Assembly: GCA_963669155.1 (NCBI GenBank)
Contig: OZ022576.1
Span: 35,787,555-35,851,554, forward strand
Reading direction: 5' to 3'
Origin: Arbacia lixula
Lineage: Eukaryota > Echinodermata > Echinoidea > Arbacioida > Arbaciidae
Length of the DNA stretch: 64,000 bases
Made by a program: the position numbers and the translations under genes
Shown: in pieces, positions 43,803-56,018 of the stretch
How positions within the stretch are numbered: the stretch's first letter is position 1
Layout: each line of letters starts with the position of its first letter
Notes under the pieces: generated by a model
Told to the model about the DNA's origin: nothing
The model's input: the letters and a program-made list of their open reading frames with translations, nothing else
The model's database searches: none

Positions 43803-46800
43803 TTGGACGTCATAGATGTCGAGTCGCGTTTGATGTTCCTGATCATCATCGTCACTGATCGTGTAAGTACACGTAATTGTTTCGACGGAAGCCTCCCAGC
43901 GTAACTAGATTACTGAGCAACTATTCCTCGTAAGAGCTCGACGGGGAATTCATCTCGACAACAAGTTGGACACCAGTCAATAAAACATCCATCCGCCGCC
44001 CATGGACCTGCGTCGATGTCGTGTAGGATTCCTATCCCTCATCAGAATGTAATAAATGTGCCGTGTTATGTCACATTAACGCATCGTTATACCTGTCGCC
44101 GACTAATAACGTCACTCTATAATCTGATAATTGCCCTTTGATGGGAGCTATGTCGTATTTTCAGAAGGAGTGCGCTTTGAATCGAGTCGGGCATGTCGGT
44201 ATGGGAGTTGGCACCACTGCTGGGGTATAGGACTGCATCGTGAGCAGATGCTGTTTGTGTTTTAAATATGTCATCCTTTTGATGACGTCATATAGGCTGT
44301 TTGGCTGTCCATGTCCAAGCTTCTCGCTAAAGTAACCCCTGTTTGTGGCAAACTGGCATCAACACCCTCAGCTGTAGGTGATTGGAAATCGACTCTTACA
44401 AATTCCCCTGGACTATTTCCAACCATGTGAACATTACAAGTCACTAGTATAACTTATATAAGGCCTAAACATATTTTTATTGCACTTTGCATTGATGGTT
44501 AATTCGTCCCATGTCTTCATTCAATATGAAACCATTAACATAACATCTTTGTCTTTGTTTAGATATTCATAGTGGGTTGTTGGATATTTAGTTAGATACA
44601 CACCGTTACCATGGTTACAACGCATTCATTATGACTCGCCTTAAATTAACCCGAAGAACCGCACCGCCCATTTTCGCCGTGATCACATTAACCGTGAATT
44701 TCTTTGTGTCACATGACCGCATCACCTGACCAAACAACTGTCAAGCCTTGTTCTTTGCTTGGGATCCAGCCACGTGACCTGCTGTATCATAACAAATTGG
44801 CAGCCAGCTCCCCACGGCGCGTCACGTATTTTGCAGGTGCCACAGGGAGACGCTGATGTGCAATTATGAATTTATTCAGTCGACCTTCGACATAGAGATT
44901 CATCACCAGAAAGTGACGACTTTATTACAACATGATTCAGTACAATGACACATCAATAAATTTCTTGTGTTTTGCTGGTTCGTGAGTAGGTTCCTTCTTG
45001 CAAAAACTCTCTCGGATTAGGGAACACCAAGCAGATACCATATTCAGCATGATTTGAGACATAAGAGGAACCAATTAGGCCTGACAAAAAGAGATGCATG
45101 TTAGCCATTATCGTGGATATCTCAGAGTCACATTTTAACTAAAGTAATTGTAGTCTTATCTTTGAAGAAACCAATATGAAGATCTCAAAGTTCCAAATAT
45201 TGTTTTTCTCGTAACAAACTGGCGTAAAGAAAAACAAGCTGTGTGTTATTTCATGTTTTTGTTTTAGTTTAAAACAGCCTCACTGAAGTAATAAAACAGC
45301 TATACCTTTGAAGAAGCGCACATTTATAACTTTGATTTGCAGGATACCATTTGGGATTGACACTAGATCATAACACTACAATGGTCATGAAAGTATTCCT
45401 ATCTGATGTGTGGACACGAATTTGAACTCCAAGGGCGAGGGATGATAATGTGGCGGAAGGGGGTGGAAGGGATGAAGGGGTGGGGTGGGGGTGGGGAGGG
45501 GTGGATAGAACCCATCCAGGTTTGCCAATATAATGATGAGCTAACGTGGCAGTCATGGCAGCCTTGGGACATGTCTGGTCCCATGGGCAAGAGGAGATAT
45601 TCGATCCCTTGGTTTTGACAGATAATTCGGTCATTGTCCCATGCGTGCAACCGAATTTAAATCTCGTAAAATAATCACTTACAGTTCTTCTAGTATTACC
45701 TGAAGCATATCTGAAGAATCCGAAGTTTATTCCAAAAGGAATAAAACATAAATTATCTGAAATATTGCCCCTCATGAGGGACCGAAAACTAATCTTTAAA
45801 TGATGTATATATTTCATTGTTTGCTTTATTATATGGAGTCATCTTTCATGTATTTGATAAGCGACTTTAACTAAAATGATGAATAGGTTGGAGCTCCAAG
45901 TCTGAGGGTTAAAGCGGGAACATGAAGCGCATTGTCATGATCGTACTATGGATCAAGTGGAATATATTTGATGTCGAAACATGATTCGGATAACATAAAT
46001 GTTAGAGTTGACTACCAGTTCAGCATTAAAGAGGCCGCATGGGCAGACATGATGGATTCAGAATGGGTGTGGTGTTTTACAATAGTCTTGAAGGATCGTG
46101 GCAAAACGTAATCAATAGATCCTGCCGCTGAATTTAGCGAGACTGGGGAAAAGAGGGTAAGTCGTGTATTGCCCCAAAATTTAGCCCATGTATCTCTTCT
46201 ATATATATCGTTTATATGTTTGATAAATAAGTAATATGGATGGGGGAGGAGGGGGGATCCAATTACCCATTTCATCGATTACTTATATCTAGTTTGATCG
46301 CTTATTTTCTATTCCTGACAAACATGCCATGTATCACTTTGATGGAGTTCACCAACGTTCCATTCTTAGTCCTTCCAAACAGCATCAGCCTTTTATTTCC
46401 TTGAAAACTTTCCAATGGACGTTCACATATCAATCAGGCGCAATTCGTGATTTAAACATGTCAAACTGATCTAATACTCTGGAGGTTAGCTTGAGAATCG
46501 AACGCATATACCTTTATTCTGATACCAACTGTCATTTGGTTACATAGTTTACCGATACCGCATTTATGGAAGTTTAGTGGTTGTACATTTTTATCTGTGC
46601 TTTAAAAAAAAACCCCACTCGAACGCAATGACGAAGCAAACGAATAGCCAAGTTAAAAGTGATGTATCAATTCAGTAATTTAACCAAAAGAGGTAAAACT
46701 GATCGACAAACATTCCAAGTCGGGTATATAACAATCGAAGCGGGACACATTCGTGTCATTCACGTGACAGCATGATGAAGCCCATGTGACTGACATCCAT

Positions 46801-47090
46801 TGTTTTCAAGATCGAATTTCAGATGATTTATATATGACGCAAACTAATGAGATATATTCTTTCGGTATGGGAATTCATCAGGGACTATCATCAAGTATCT
46901 GTCCAAAAATAAAATTCCATTATTTGACAGAGAAGCATTCTTTCGAATGGTTGCCCCTTTTCTTAGGCCGAAAAGTGAATGGGCGCTGGAATGAAACACA
47001 CTCTTTGTTTCGCGATGAACACTCATGGAGAGAGGGTGCCAAACACGTATAAGTGACTTTCAAAGGAATGATCATATTTACAAGTGCTGT
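43803..47090. other. Unique non-coding stretch
   Basis: No supported gene in over 3 kb. The part at 44640-44880 is denser in GC and E-box-like words (CACGTG, CAGGTG) and could be regulatory. A GGGGTGG-rich run is at 45460-45505. Confidence 0.45.
44605..44618. promoter_or_regulatory. X-box (RFX-type) palindrome
   Basis: GTTACCATGGTTAC, identical to 38560-38573 but with unrelated flanks, so not part of a shared repeat. Confidence 0.35.
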
Positions 47091-47200
47091 GGTCCCGTCT
47101 TATAAAATGTTGGGATCGCAACTCCAATCCCCTATCTCCACGATCCCTAATGTACGTAGTTACGATTCATATCAATCGTAATTCTTTATGAGACAGGGCC
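47091..47200. mobile_element. MITE copy 4, GGCCCTGTCTTAT family
   Basis: Left end GGTCCCGTCTTATAAAATG, right end TTCTTTATGAGACAGGGCC. The interior includes the GTTACGATTCATATCAATCG block shared with the other copies. It has the best right terminus of the four. Confidence 0.8.
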
Positions 47201-47792
47201 ATGGAGTTCACTACCCCTTCAACTGTCTATATCTTTCTTGCCTCAGCTCAGTATCAGCTCAATATAATCAAGGGATGATGTGTGCCTAGTTGTTATTTCC
47301 ATAATGAGATCTAAAACGAGGAGATTTACGAGGACATATAGCTATTAGCTTCGTTAAAGAATTTTTGGAATATCGTGACGGACCCTGTACTCATAATTTT
47401 GAGTTGTCCTGGGTTTTAGATTTACAAGAAAAATAAATGAAAATTCTTATCCCAAAGCGATCTCTACAAACTAACAATACGATGAAGGTCAGTGAAACTA
47501 GGTACGGTCAGCAGCCTAAGCGAAGAACAGCGTCCAAAACTTGAAAAACGTCCTTGAAAAAGGAAAATCGAGACCAGCTTGAGAGTTTGACACGTCGAAG
47601 ACTATTACGACGCGCCATATGTATTAGTTAAGCTGATTATTGTTTTGATCTCGACTTAACTCCATAACACGATTTCTTCAGGCAGCAAGCAAAAAGAATC
47701 GTGCTTGTCCCTGAAATCCCTTTGTAAATTTGGACGCAACATCTTAACTTTCAGGTTTTCAAGCCGAGTAGTGGGTGGAGATGGAGATGAAG
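47201..47792. other. Unique non-coding stretch
   Basis: Nothing recognised. Confidence 0.5.
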
Positions 47793-47951
47793 AGAGACGA
47801 GAGAGAGAGAGAGAGGGGGAGAGAGAGAGAGAGAGAGAGAGAGAGCGGGATTAGGGAGAGATAAAGAGACAAATATTGTTTTAAAAAAGGACGAGGGATG
47901 TATGGATACAGTGGGTTGACAAGGACAGAGAGAGAGAGAGAGAGAGAGAGA
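47793..47951 (+). repeat. Two GA microsatellites
   Basis: GA runs at 47793-47846 and 47928-47951, separated by unique sequence. Confidence 0.93.
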
Positions 47952-50110
47952 AGAAAGAGAGGAGTGGGGGTGAAATAGGGCGGTAAAAACAAAATGAAGA
48001 TTCATTTGTACTTTAATTACTTTCTCTGTTTCTTCATAATTACTTCAATAAAGAAGGATGAAAGTTGAAAATCTGTCATGCATATTTTTAGACATGCGGA
48101 TTTATATTCGACATCCTTTAAAGATAGTCATTTAAAACTTGAGCGTTAAATTTAGCTTGTTAAAGAAGACTTGATGAGTTGAAGTGGTCAGGCTTGTACG
48201 TCATAACCAGCTTAAATCTGTACCGATTGAAGAGACTTACTCTGAAGTGGCGGATATATCACCGCTGGAAGCCACGGGTGTCGCCACTCGCATGTTGTTT
48301 GGTGGTCACGTGATCACCGTGTGGGTTTGCAGGATACCCTTTAATAGTTCCGATACGGGCCCTTTACGGACAAATTCCCTCATGAGTCCTTTTCATAATT
48401 GTTCCGATACGAACCCTTTTCTATTTACCCCAAAACAGAACTTTTCTTCTGTGTCTCAAACGGAATCCCCGCTCCTTCAGCCAACACAGACAATAAGCAT
48501 GATAAGTCCTTTGAAATTATTGAAAGAATTCGGATATATGGTTAATTCTCACGCCCACTTTGGTACGTTGCTCTTTATCCTCTGGTTTGTGGGAGTTGAA
48601 ATCTTTAGAATTTATTGTAACTGTTGACGGATATGATATTCCTGATATTTATATGTCTTGATGGGGCCCAGTGTGATCCTCGTATCTCCCATTCAAGTCC
48701 GTAATTTGGACCTTCCTAGCTAGATGCAAACCAGCTGCCATAACGGGGACGGGCCCGCACTGCTGCGGCGGGCATGGAGGGCGGAACGAGACACGCACTC
48801 GGCCTGGCACGATACAAACATGCTTAATCCTTTGTGTCCCGGATGTGCCCCTTGTCATAAATGATCCACACAAATCCCATATAGCAGCAGTTTGCCTCGC
48901 ACAGAAAGGGTTAACACGTACAATGAAATAAAGAAATCATATTTTCATGGAATGTTGCAAATAAAGGAGACATATTTTATATTGCGTTCCAACATACATT
49001 TGTACACTGGGTGTTAATGCTTTTTGAAGACATAATTTGTTATGAAAGGAGATGCAAAGCGGATAAAGGAACCCACTCTCAATTGGTCTAAACATTTGTG
49101 ACTTTCTTTGTTGATGCAGTTTGTGCAGGTTGACTGCGTGGCGAAGTTAATAGTGTGTGTCGGCGTTCCCTGGCGTAGCATCCACTTACAACTAAATACA
49201 AGATCTACCAACATCCTCCCTGACAATAAACGTGAATAGACAGAAGCTTATTCAATACTTACTTACATTCATGCACGGTTAATCATGCAATTATCTAACC
49301 GTTTATCAATTGTTGTCTTTTGTTGACGGTATCTGTAGAAGCCGTGGTGATGTAGACCGCCATTCTTGTGGTCTTCATCGTTTCGGGCTCCTAGGAGCAC
49401 CGTGCATTCCAAGAGGCCATTTGAAAGAAAGCTAATATCTTAACACGGATCTCTGACTGAGTGAACGTAAAGTGTGGTAGAAAAGCAGTTTTGTTTCGAT
49501 TTGTAATACCATTTATTCAAGGTATAAAGCAGTCCACAAACTAGTTGTAAGGATATTTTAGGTGGATGTCCATCTGACCATCGACATCACAATTATGTCA
49601 GCGGAAGTGATTTTTGTGTGTATAGTTCATTGCACTCTTTATGCTGAAACAATGTATGTAGTTATAATGTTTATAAAGCTCTCAGAGGATATTTAAGATA
49701 TTATGCGCTTAGTGAGTGTAAATTTACATAAGTGGTGTAGGTACCGAAGCAAATATGTGGAAATAAAATGCAGCCTGCAGCCTTGCAAGAAGTTAGATTT
49801 AAATTATCGACAATTGAATTATATCGGGTAGACACTGTTTTCCGTTGTTTCGGTGTCGGACCAGAACACTGTCCGAGGCGGAAGATGGCAGCGCGCCGAT
49901 AGCACGGGGTCTCTCTCCCTCCATCCCCTCACTTCCTGTCCACAGTTTGGCGCGCACTGATCACTCTGCATCCATTAAGATCCCCAAGAAACCAGTTCTA
50001 GATGTTCTCAAACAGTTTCCTATTACGATCGGCCTTTCCTTCTTCGTATTCGGTACACTTCTTCTTCTTGTCGTTTTCCTTCTATTTATTGTCCTCATAT
50101 TCTATTGATT
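47952..50110. other. Mostly unique stretch
   Basis: A 147-codon frame at 48184-48627 (+) is the longest non-repeat ORF outside the retrotransposon, but it has no recognisable domain, poor start context and average composition. A GC-rich patch at 48740-48800 supports a minus frame (48649-48873) of unknown product. Neither is called. Confidence 0.4.
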
Positions 50111-50128
50111 GGGGGGGGGGGGGGGGGG
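50111..50128 (+). repeat. Poly-G run
   Basis: Eighteen consecutive G. Confidence 0.98.
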
Positions 50129-53100
50129 AGGTGGAAGACGCAATCTTCGTGTACATTTGCTCAAATCCCAATAATAATGAAGACGCTTGAGAGAGTGGGA
50201 TGTCTCGATTAAAAGTGGCGATAATCATATCGAGGTCGTTGCTAGGTCGGGCAAACCCTACCTTCTGAAGGACCGATAGACCAAAGGTAATAGACCGAAT
50301 GCTCAATATCAAGTCACGGGGTCATACACAAATACAAATTGATTAAAAGCGGGAAATGTGTTTTAGTTTATTCATCGCACCGATCTATATTCCTACTCCC
50401 TTAATGTTACACCGTCTGCGCAAGCGTGACAAGAACGTACAAAGATTTTCTTCCACACCTACAACATGTAAACGCATAGATTTTCGGGCTATAATTGGAC
50501 CTTCGGTTTATTGGGGTGAGACCACGCTTACAGTCCGATTCTCATTCCAATTTTCACATGGGCAGATTTGAGTGCGTATCGAAGCTCAAACACGATGATG
50601 AGGCAGAAAATATATCGCACTAGAATCACCAAAACATAACTAATCTCGAGTGATATCAATCTGCCAGAGCTGCGGGAGGAAATTGTTTAGGAGAAAATCC
50701 GATCGTGGATTTCGATGACATGATTGAAGGAATCTTGCCACATCCTGAGACCTCTGGGTGTAGGGTCAGCCCTCTAAACGCCCTGCCCTGCCTGTCCGCC
50801 CATCCGACACGAACATTGATCGAATCTCTCATCCTCATCATGCGCTGTGAGCTCATGTGATTTAACTTCTTCTGTGCCAGGCGATGTGTTTGTCAATGGG
50901 ATTTGTATGCTCAAATAGTGCAAAAATGTGCAGGTGGCACACAAATGGTTAAGGACGGAGGGACAAGGACGGATGAAACTATAGGCCTACAAACTTTGGT
51001 AGATTGGGTTGTCATCCTCAACGGGCCAGACATGCCAAGCAGGCAATATTTGGGATGGCATTTCTTCCATATATCGTCCTTAAATTTTTATTCAAATTAC
51101 ACCCGAGGTCACTGAAGTATGTGTTCATATGGTCATTAGTTGGACCCGAATGGTAGTCACACTATCAGAAAGGCGTCAATATATTATCATAGGTCAGAGG
51201 TTTTGGTTACTAGTATTAATTTCTTTGTGGATTAAAAGCTTGGCAGCTTTTTCCACCCCCAGGCATTGTCAAAGCCTGCCAAGAATGACACAAGCATACC
51301 CCAACTGTCAGACATTCTACTGGGAACGCATCAATATCTTACCTTGACACCGATCCAGCTGAGCGCAGCGAGTTTATCATCCTCTTCCCAGCGTGATGAC
51401 GTTGACCTAAGAAAAAAAAATCGTCTCGATAAATAAAATATTCTAACGATGGCCGAGTTCAAAGAATTTTGATACACTGTCAATCTCCTTTTTGCGAGAC
51501 AAATTGATTAAGATAGCCAACAGTCCCGAATAAACAAGAACACGCGTTTGGAGCCTCTGTGCTTATCTGGTTAGAACATAAAAGGAACCGGTCACTGATT
51601 AGCACAACAGCGTACTACCGAAAGAATGCACATTGTCAATGTTATTGCTATTTGTTTATTAGATCAAACCTGTCGTCTTTCTTTAAGGAGATTATACTGG
51701 TTACTTAGCGATAGCCATTAAACCTTTATGTTTAAAAGGCGCAGACTGTTAACCGAACTCAGTGGCCGCACTATTTAGGTTTCAACGGGGAATGCAGCTA
51801 TTTCAGAGCGAGTTGACATTACGTAAAGTGATCACGCCGTCGTCTATGATGGTAATCTCTATTGCATTGTCAAAGGAACTACCCTTCATTCCTTAATCCT
51901 TCGAACTGACAACATAATTCTCGACAATTACGGCGATACGCGCTCTTAAGCTGCGTGTAATCTTATTGCTTCATTTGACAATGCAATGTCGAAACAATAA
52001 AGGATAATCACCGCGTTGTTTTATCAGTTACAACCCCATGGATTTGATTGAAAATCTTATCTAATTGACATTGGGTTCTTAAATTTTGAGATGTGATTCA
52101 GCAATAATCAGATAATCGTCACTTCTGATCACTTGTGTAACGCGTCTCAAAACTGTTAAACGCAGGAGTTCGTCTGGAGACATGTCTCTGTTCAATCACG
52201 ATCCAACGGCGCCCAGACAGTCTGCCTCCCAACACACCCGGAAGACATTTTGGCATGTTGACTTTCTAATGTTTACAGACACACCGCTTGTTTTAGATGC
52301 CTCTCTCCCGTGTCTAGTTAATGACATGTGCACCCAACGTCATGATCGTCGTGACGCATCATATGATTAATAACCGTAACTGTTTGTATGACACAGAGCT
52401 AGGCAGGACTCTCGTGCATATGCGTCGGTGTGTTACAAACAGGTCACAAATGCTATGTATGTGGCTTGCCACAATCTACAATTCGTGTTCATAATAATCA
52501 TGACTTGTGCATTTTGCGAACAAAATATTGCGCAACTGTTTCTCTTTTATTGAGGATGGTGATGGTTTTATTGTATCAAAACAAAACTCAAACCTCGATT
52601 AGTCGATCACTGCATTGCATCATGTTCCATTGTAAATAAAGGTGTATTGATTTACAGACGCCACCAAAATTATGCCATCGCATGGACTAAAAAAAACAAG
52701 GTATAGGTCCACTTTGAGTTTGAGAAATATGGAACTTAACACATACATAGAACTAAATAAACGCCCTAAAAACGTTTTATTCTATCATGAAGGCTCATTT
52801 TAATTTAACCTGGAAATAATTATCTTCCATTTGACTACATTATCATATCTAGTCAAAAGCTGACAAGAACGAATCATGTCAAGTGTTTAAGGCGCAAAAG
52901 GTGTGATGACAAAAGGGATTTGTTAGAGTAACGGCATGGCAAAAAAAATCTATTAGAGATTCAACGATCAAAATAACATTGTTACTCACGAAAAGTCACA
53001 TTGAAATGCCTATATTCTGGATGATTATCTCAAACGCTGCTTTGCTCTATTGAGACCGGGGAAAAAAAACATTACGCAAGGCGTCGCGTCGGCAAGTGGG

Positions 53101-55727
53101 CCAAAATCTTAACCATGTTAACCATCACACCCGAAACGCACTGTTTCCGTTACGAGTAAAAAGCTCTGTGGTTCTCTGGATCTTCTAAGTAGAGAGGTGT
53201 TGACCACGAAGAACCAACCTCCCCCATGTGGCTTGTTCAACCACTATTCACGCAGATAATTAGCATCCAAGTGCCTTCAACCGTTATGTCGTTACCCAAT
53301 CAAAGGAACCATTTCCTGTTGACTCTTAACGTCTTAAAGTCGGCTGATCACGCTGAAGAGGCGACCCGCCGTGCTTAAAACCCAAGCTGACCATCTCAAT
53401 CATTGTCTCTTAACCGTCTATTCTTTGGGATAAACCAGGATAACGTCAAAGACGAGATTACTAATAGGAGAACAATTTAAAAGCAAAACACACAAAGTTC
53501 AATTTCTTCGTGCATGTCGAATGTTTGAAAGCCGCGACTAGCCTATCTCGCCCTTGGGCATGTTGGGTACAAAGAAGATATACCACTCGTGCCTATCAGA
53601 CTTTAGGCCTATAAGCATTACGGGTAGGTCTTTAGTTTGTGATGTCAAGACGAGTTTCTACCTACATGTATTCTGTCTTCAAAGATTTTGACAGTCATGA
53701 CAATGGCATTCTCGGCGAAGGTCCAAGAGGGAGTTGATGGCAATTCGGTGCCCGGAACAAAAGGAAATCCCAAGCTCATTCTAGACAGATAATCATGTTA
53801 ACAGGAAGTGATACCATTAGCTACTACTACTATTACGTTAATAATTCTTAAATACCATAATTGTACGTGTTTTGCTCTGCTCTATTTCATTAGCCTTATA
53901 TTCGGGTTTCTATTGAAAAAAATATGTATAAGCACGTTAAGGAAGTTAACTTCCGAGAGCCAGAATAGCGCATGAATAGCTCATACAACCTCCGGTCACG
54001 TCGAAAACAGGAACACTCAAAACTGTGGAAGACGAGTGAGTTATCAGGATGGGGTAACTGTCAACGGCCACGTCGGGCTAGTGTATCGAAGAACTCTGCA
54101 CCACGTTTTATAATGAACTTATTTATCTCCTCAATCGTACAGACCTATCGCTACGAGTGGATAATGAAGTGTTCGGTTATCCTTAAATTACGACTTCCCT
54201 TTGACCGGTAGTCATGCGATAATTGTAATGATACATGCCTGTCCATTCCATTCACTGGTGAGACTTACCAACAAACAACATGACCAAAGCGTTAATGACC
54301 ATGTCTCAATGACCTCCAGACAAATTCGTCTGTTTGCACAACCAGTGGTTTTTTTTTTCGCGAACATATATTGTTGTTGCAATTAGTTGCGCACGATTGA
54401 AAAAAAAAAAACTCGTCTTAAAATGGACGCAGTGTGAATGGTTTCATGCAGACTACTCTTTTTCTTTCTCGGGGTGCTAAGATTTCCGACCAAGTTCTAT
54501 TTACCCTGATTTGATTTGATTCCTTCCTGAAAGCACGTTTGGCCAGTCGGAAGCCGAGAAATCCGGCGCGGGGTTTCAGCAGACTCCGCCGTTAGCCCTT
54601 CTATCACCAAGACTTGGAATACCCATTGGCTTACTTCACGTCTTGGTGACAATGGTAATGAGAGAGTTAAGCGACTGTGTGGCTGGGCAAACGTCGACGC
54701 TGCATGCACTGTGCTGCGTGAGCTGCCACTCTCTTTCACAAACTAGGACAAAGAATTGGAACACCGTTCGGAACCTTCTTCTACTTTTCGAGCAGGCTGT
54801 GGAGACAGTTTTGAGACCCTTTTTCGTGTTAGGATTGTACACTGCTCGTTGTCGACTGACATATGTGACAATATTGAGTGTTTACTTCTTTTGCTTATTT
54901 CTTACATCCTAAGTTGTCATAATTTATAGATTATATGTAATAACAAAAACAATCTTAAATCAAAGAGAATAACAGTTAATAATACGTGCACGAAACGCAA
55001 CACGAATTAAATTGTAAAAATTAATACATTTTTGGAAGAATTTATGAATTCAGTTTCACTATTTGTTTAACAGACAACAATCTTTAGAGCGTAAGGTCCA
55101 AAAGTTCCACAAGTCTTGGAAAATTTATTTATGATTTTCATGTGTTTCATCCTGATAGTCTTGTGAAACGATAACCCTTTCTATATGTCTTTCAAGCAGA
55201 CACGAACAACAAAAACAACAAAAAAGAAAAATGAAGAGAAGAAAATACGATGCACGCCTTGAATGGTACTCGCTAGGAAGGTATCAGGCATTAGCAATGT
55301 TTGTTCACGCCTGTCATGTCTGGCTGTGAGATGATTTTGATTTGATATGGTTATCAGCCTAGCGTGAGGGATTATGAATGGATTAATCCTGAGGCAGGAT
55401 GCTACCCGGAATGATCTCTTCCGCAATCCACCGCGACACACACAGGGCAATGACCTGAGAAGAAAACATCGCAACTACGGAGAGAGAAAAAACACCCACC
55501 TGAAACACTGTTCAATGCCCTACGCGCACCTCTGACGCGACCCGAACACGGGCGAGTCTGAACCTAATGAGGGACGGAGTGGGGACACAATACCCCTTAT
55601 GCATAGAATGCATATGAGTACCGTATTCCGTTATCCCTGAAAGTGGAAAAGTTCCACAATTCTTGGCGGATACGTGCATCTGTTTCATCTAGTTTTGTTT
55701 TTTAAGCAGAAAAAATGATAAAGTGCG
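50129..55727. other. Unique non-coding stretch
   Basis: The longest unique block, about 5.6 kb, without repeats or a supportable gene. It has short A runs and an ACT trinucleotide run near 53822. The overlapping frames at 54497-54912 are unrecognised. Confidence 0.5.
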
Positions 55728-55808
55728 CGCACGTGTGTGTGTGTGCATGTTTTTGTATGTGGGCGAGTGTGTTCGAATGAATAGAGATAGCGGGGGGGGG
55801 GGGGGGGG
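55728..55808 (+). repeat. (GT)n and poly-G composite
   Basis: GT repeats at 55733-55745, diverged TG-rich sequence, then 17 consecutive G (55792-55808). Confidence 0.9.
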
Positions 55809-55895
55809 AGGGGGGCACCTTTTCAGATGTCTTCGTGACAGCTAATATAAAGCAAATTGAATATCTAGTACTGTTTGCCAACATCTGTCTCATTG

Positions 55896-56018
55896 ATGTC
55901 AACACTCATGAGCAGTGACAGCCCCCTACCCGTCTTCGAGCCCCCAGCACCAGCCCCCAGCCCCCTTGCCCCCCTGCCCGTCGAGCCTCCTGCGACGCCC
56001 CTCAAGGCGGATGAGTGA
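55896..56018 (+). CDS. Candidate proline-rich terminal exon
   Basis: From an ATG at 55896 (or one at 55908) the frame runs 40 codons to TGA at 56016. The core is SDSPLPVFEPPAPAPSPL and the following residues are again Pro/Ala-rich, ending TPLKADE. Codons strongly favour C or G at position 3, unlike the surroundings. The frame is open upstream to 55869, just after a possible acceptor ATATCTAG. On the other strand a 75-codon Gly/Ser-rich frame also starts after a good branch point and acceptor (TTCTAAC then CCTAAG). Only one strand can be right; I slightly prefer plus. Function unknown. Confidence 0.22.
   Translation: MSTLMSSDSPLPVFEPPAPAPSPLAPLPVEPPATPLKADE

Noticed and set aside
48184-48627. 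147-codon plus-strand ORF
   Set aside because: No recognisable domain, weak start context, no GC3 bias and no splice borders; length is within chance for 64 kb.
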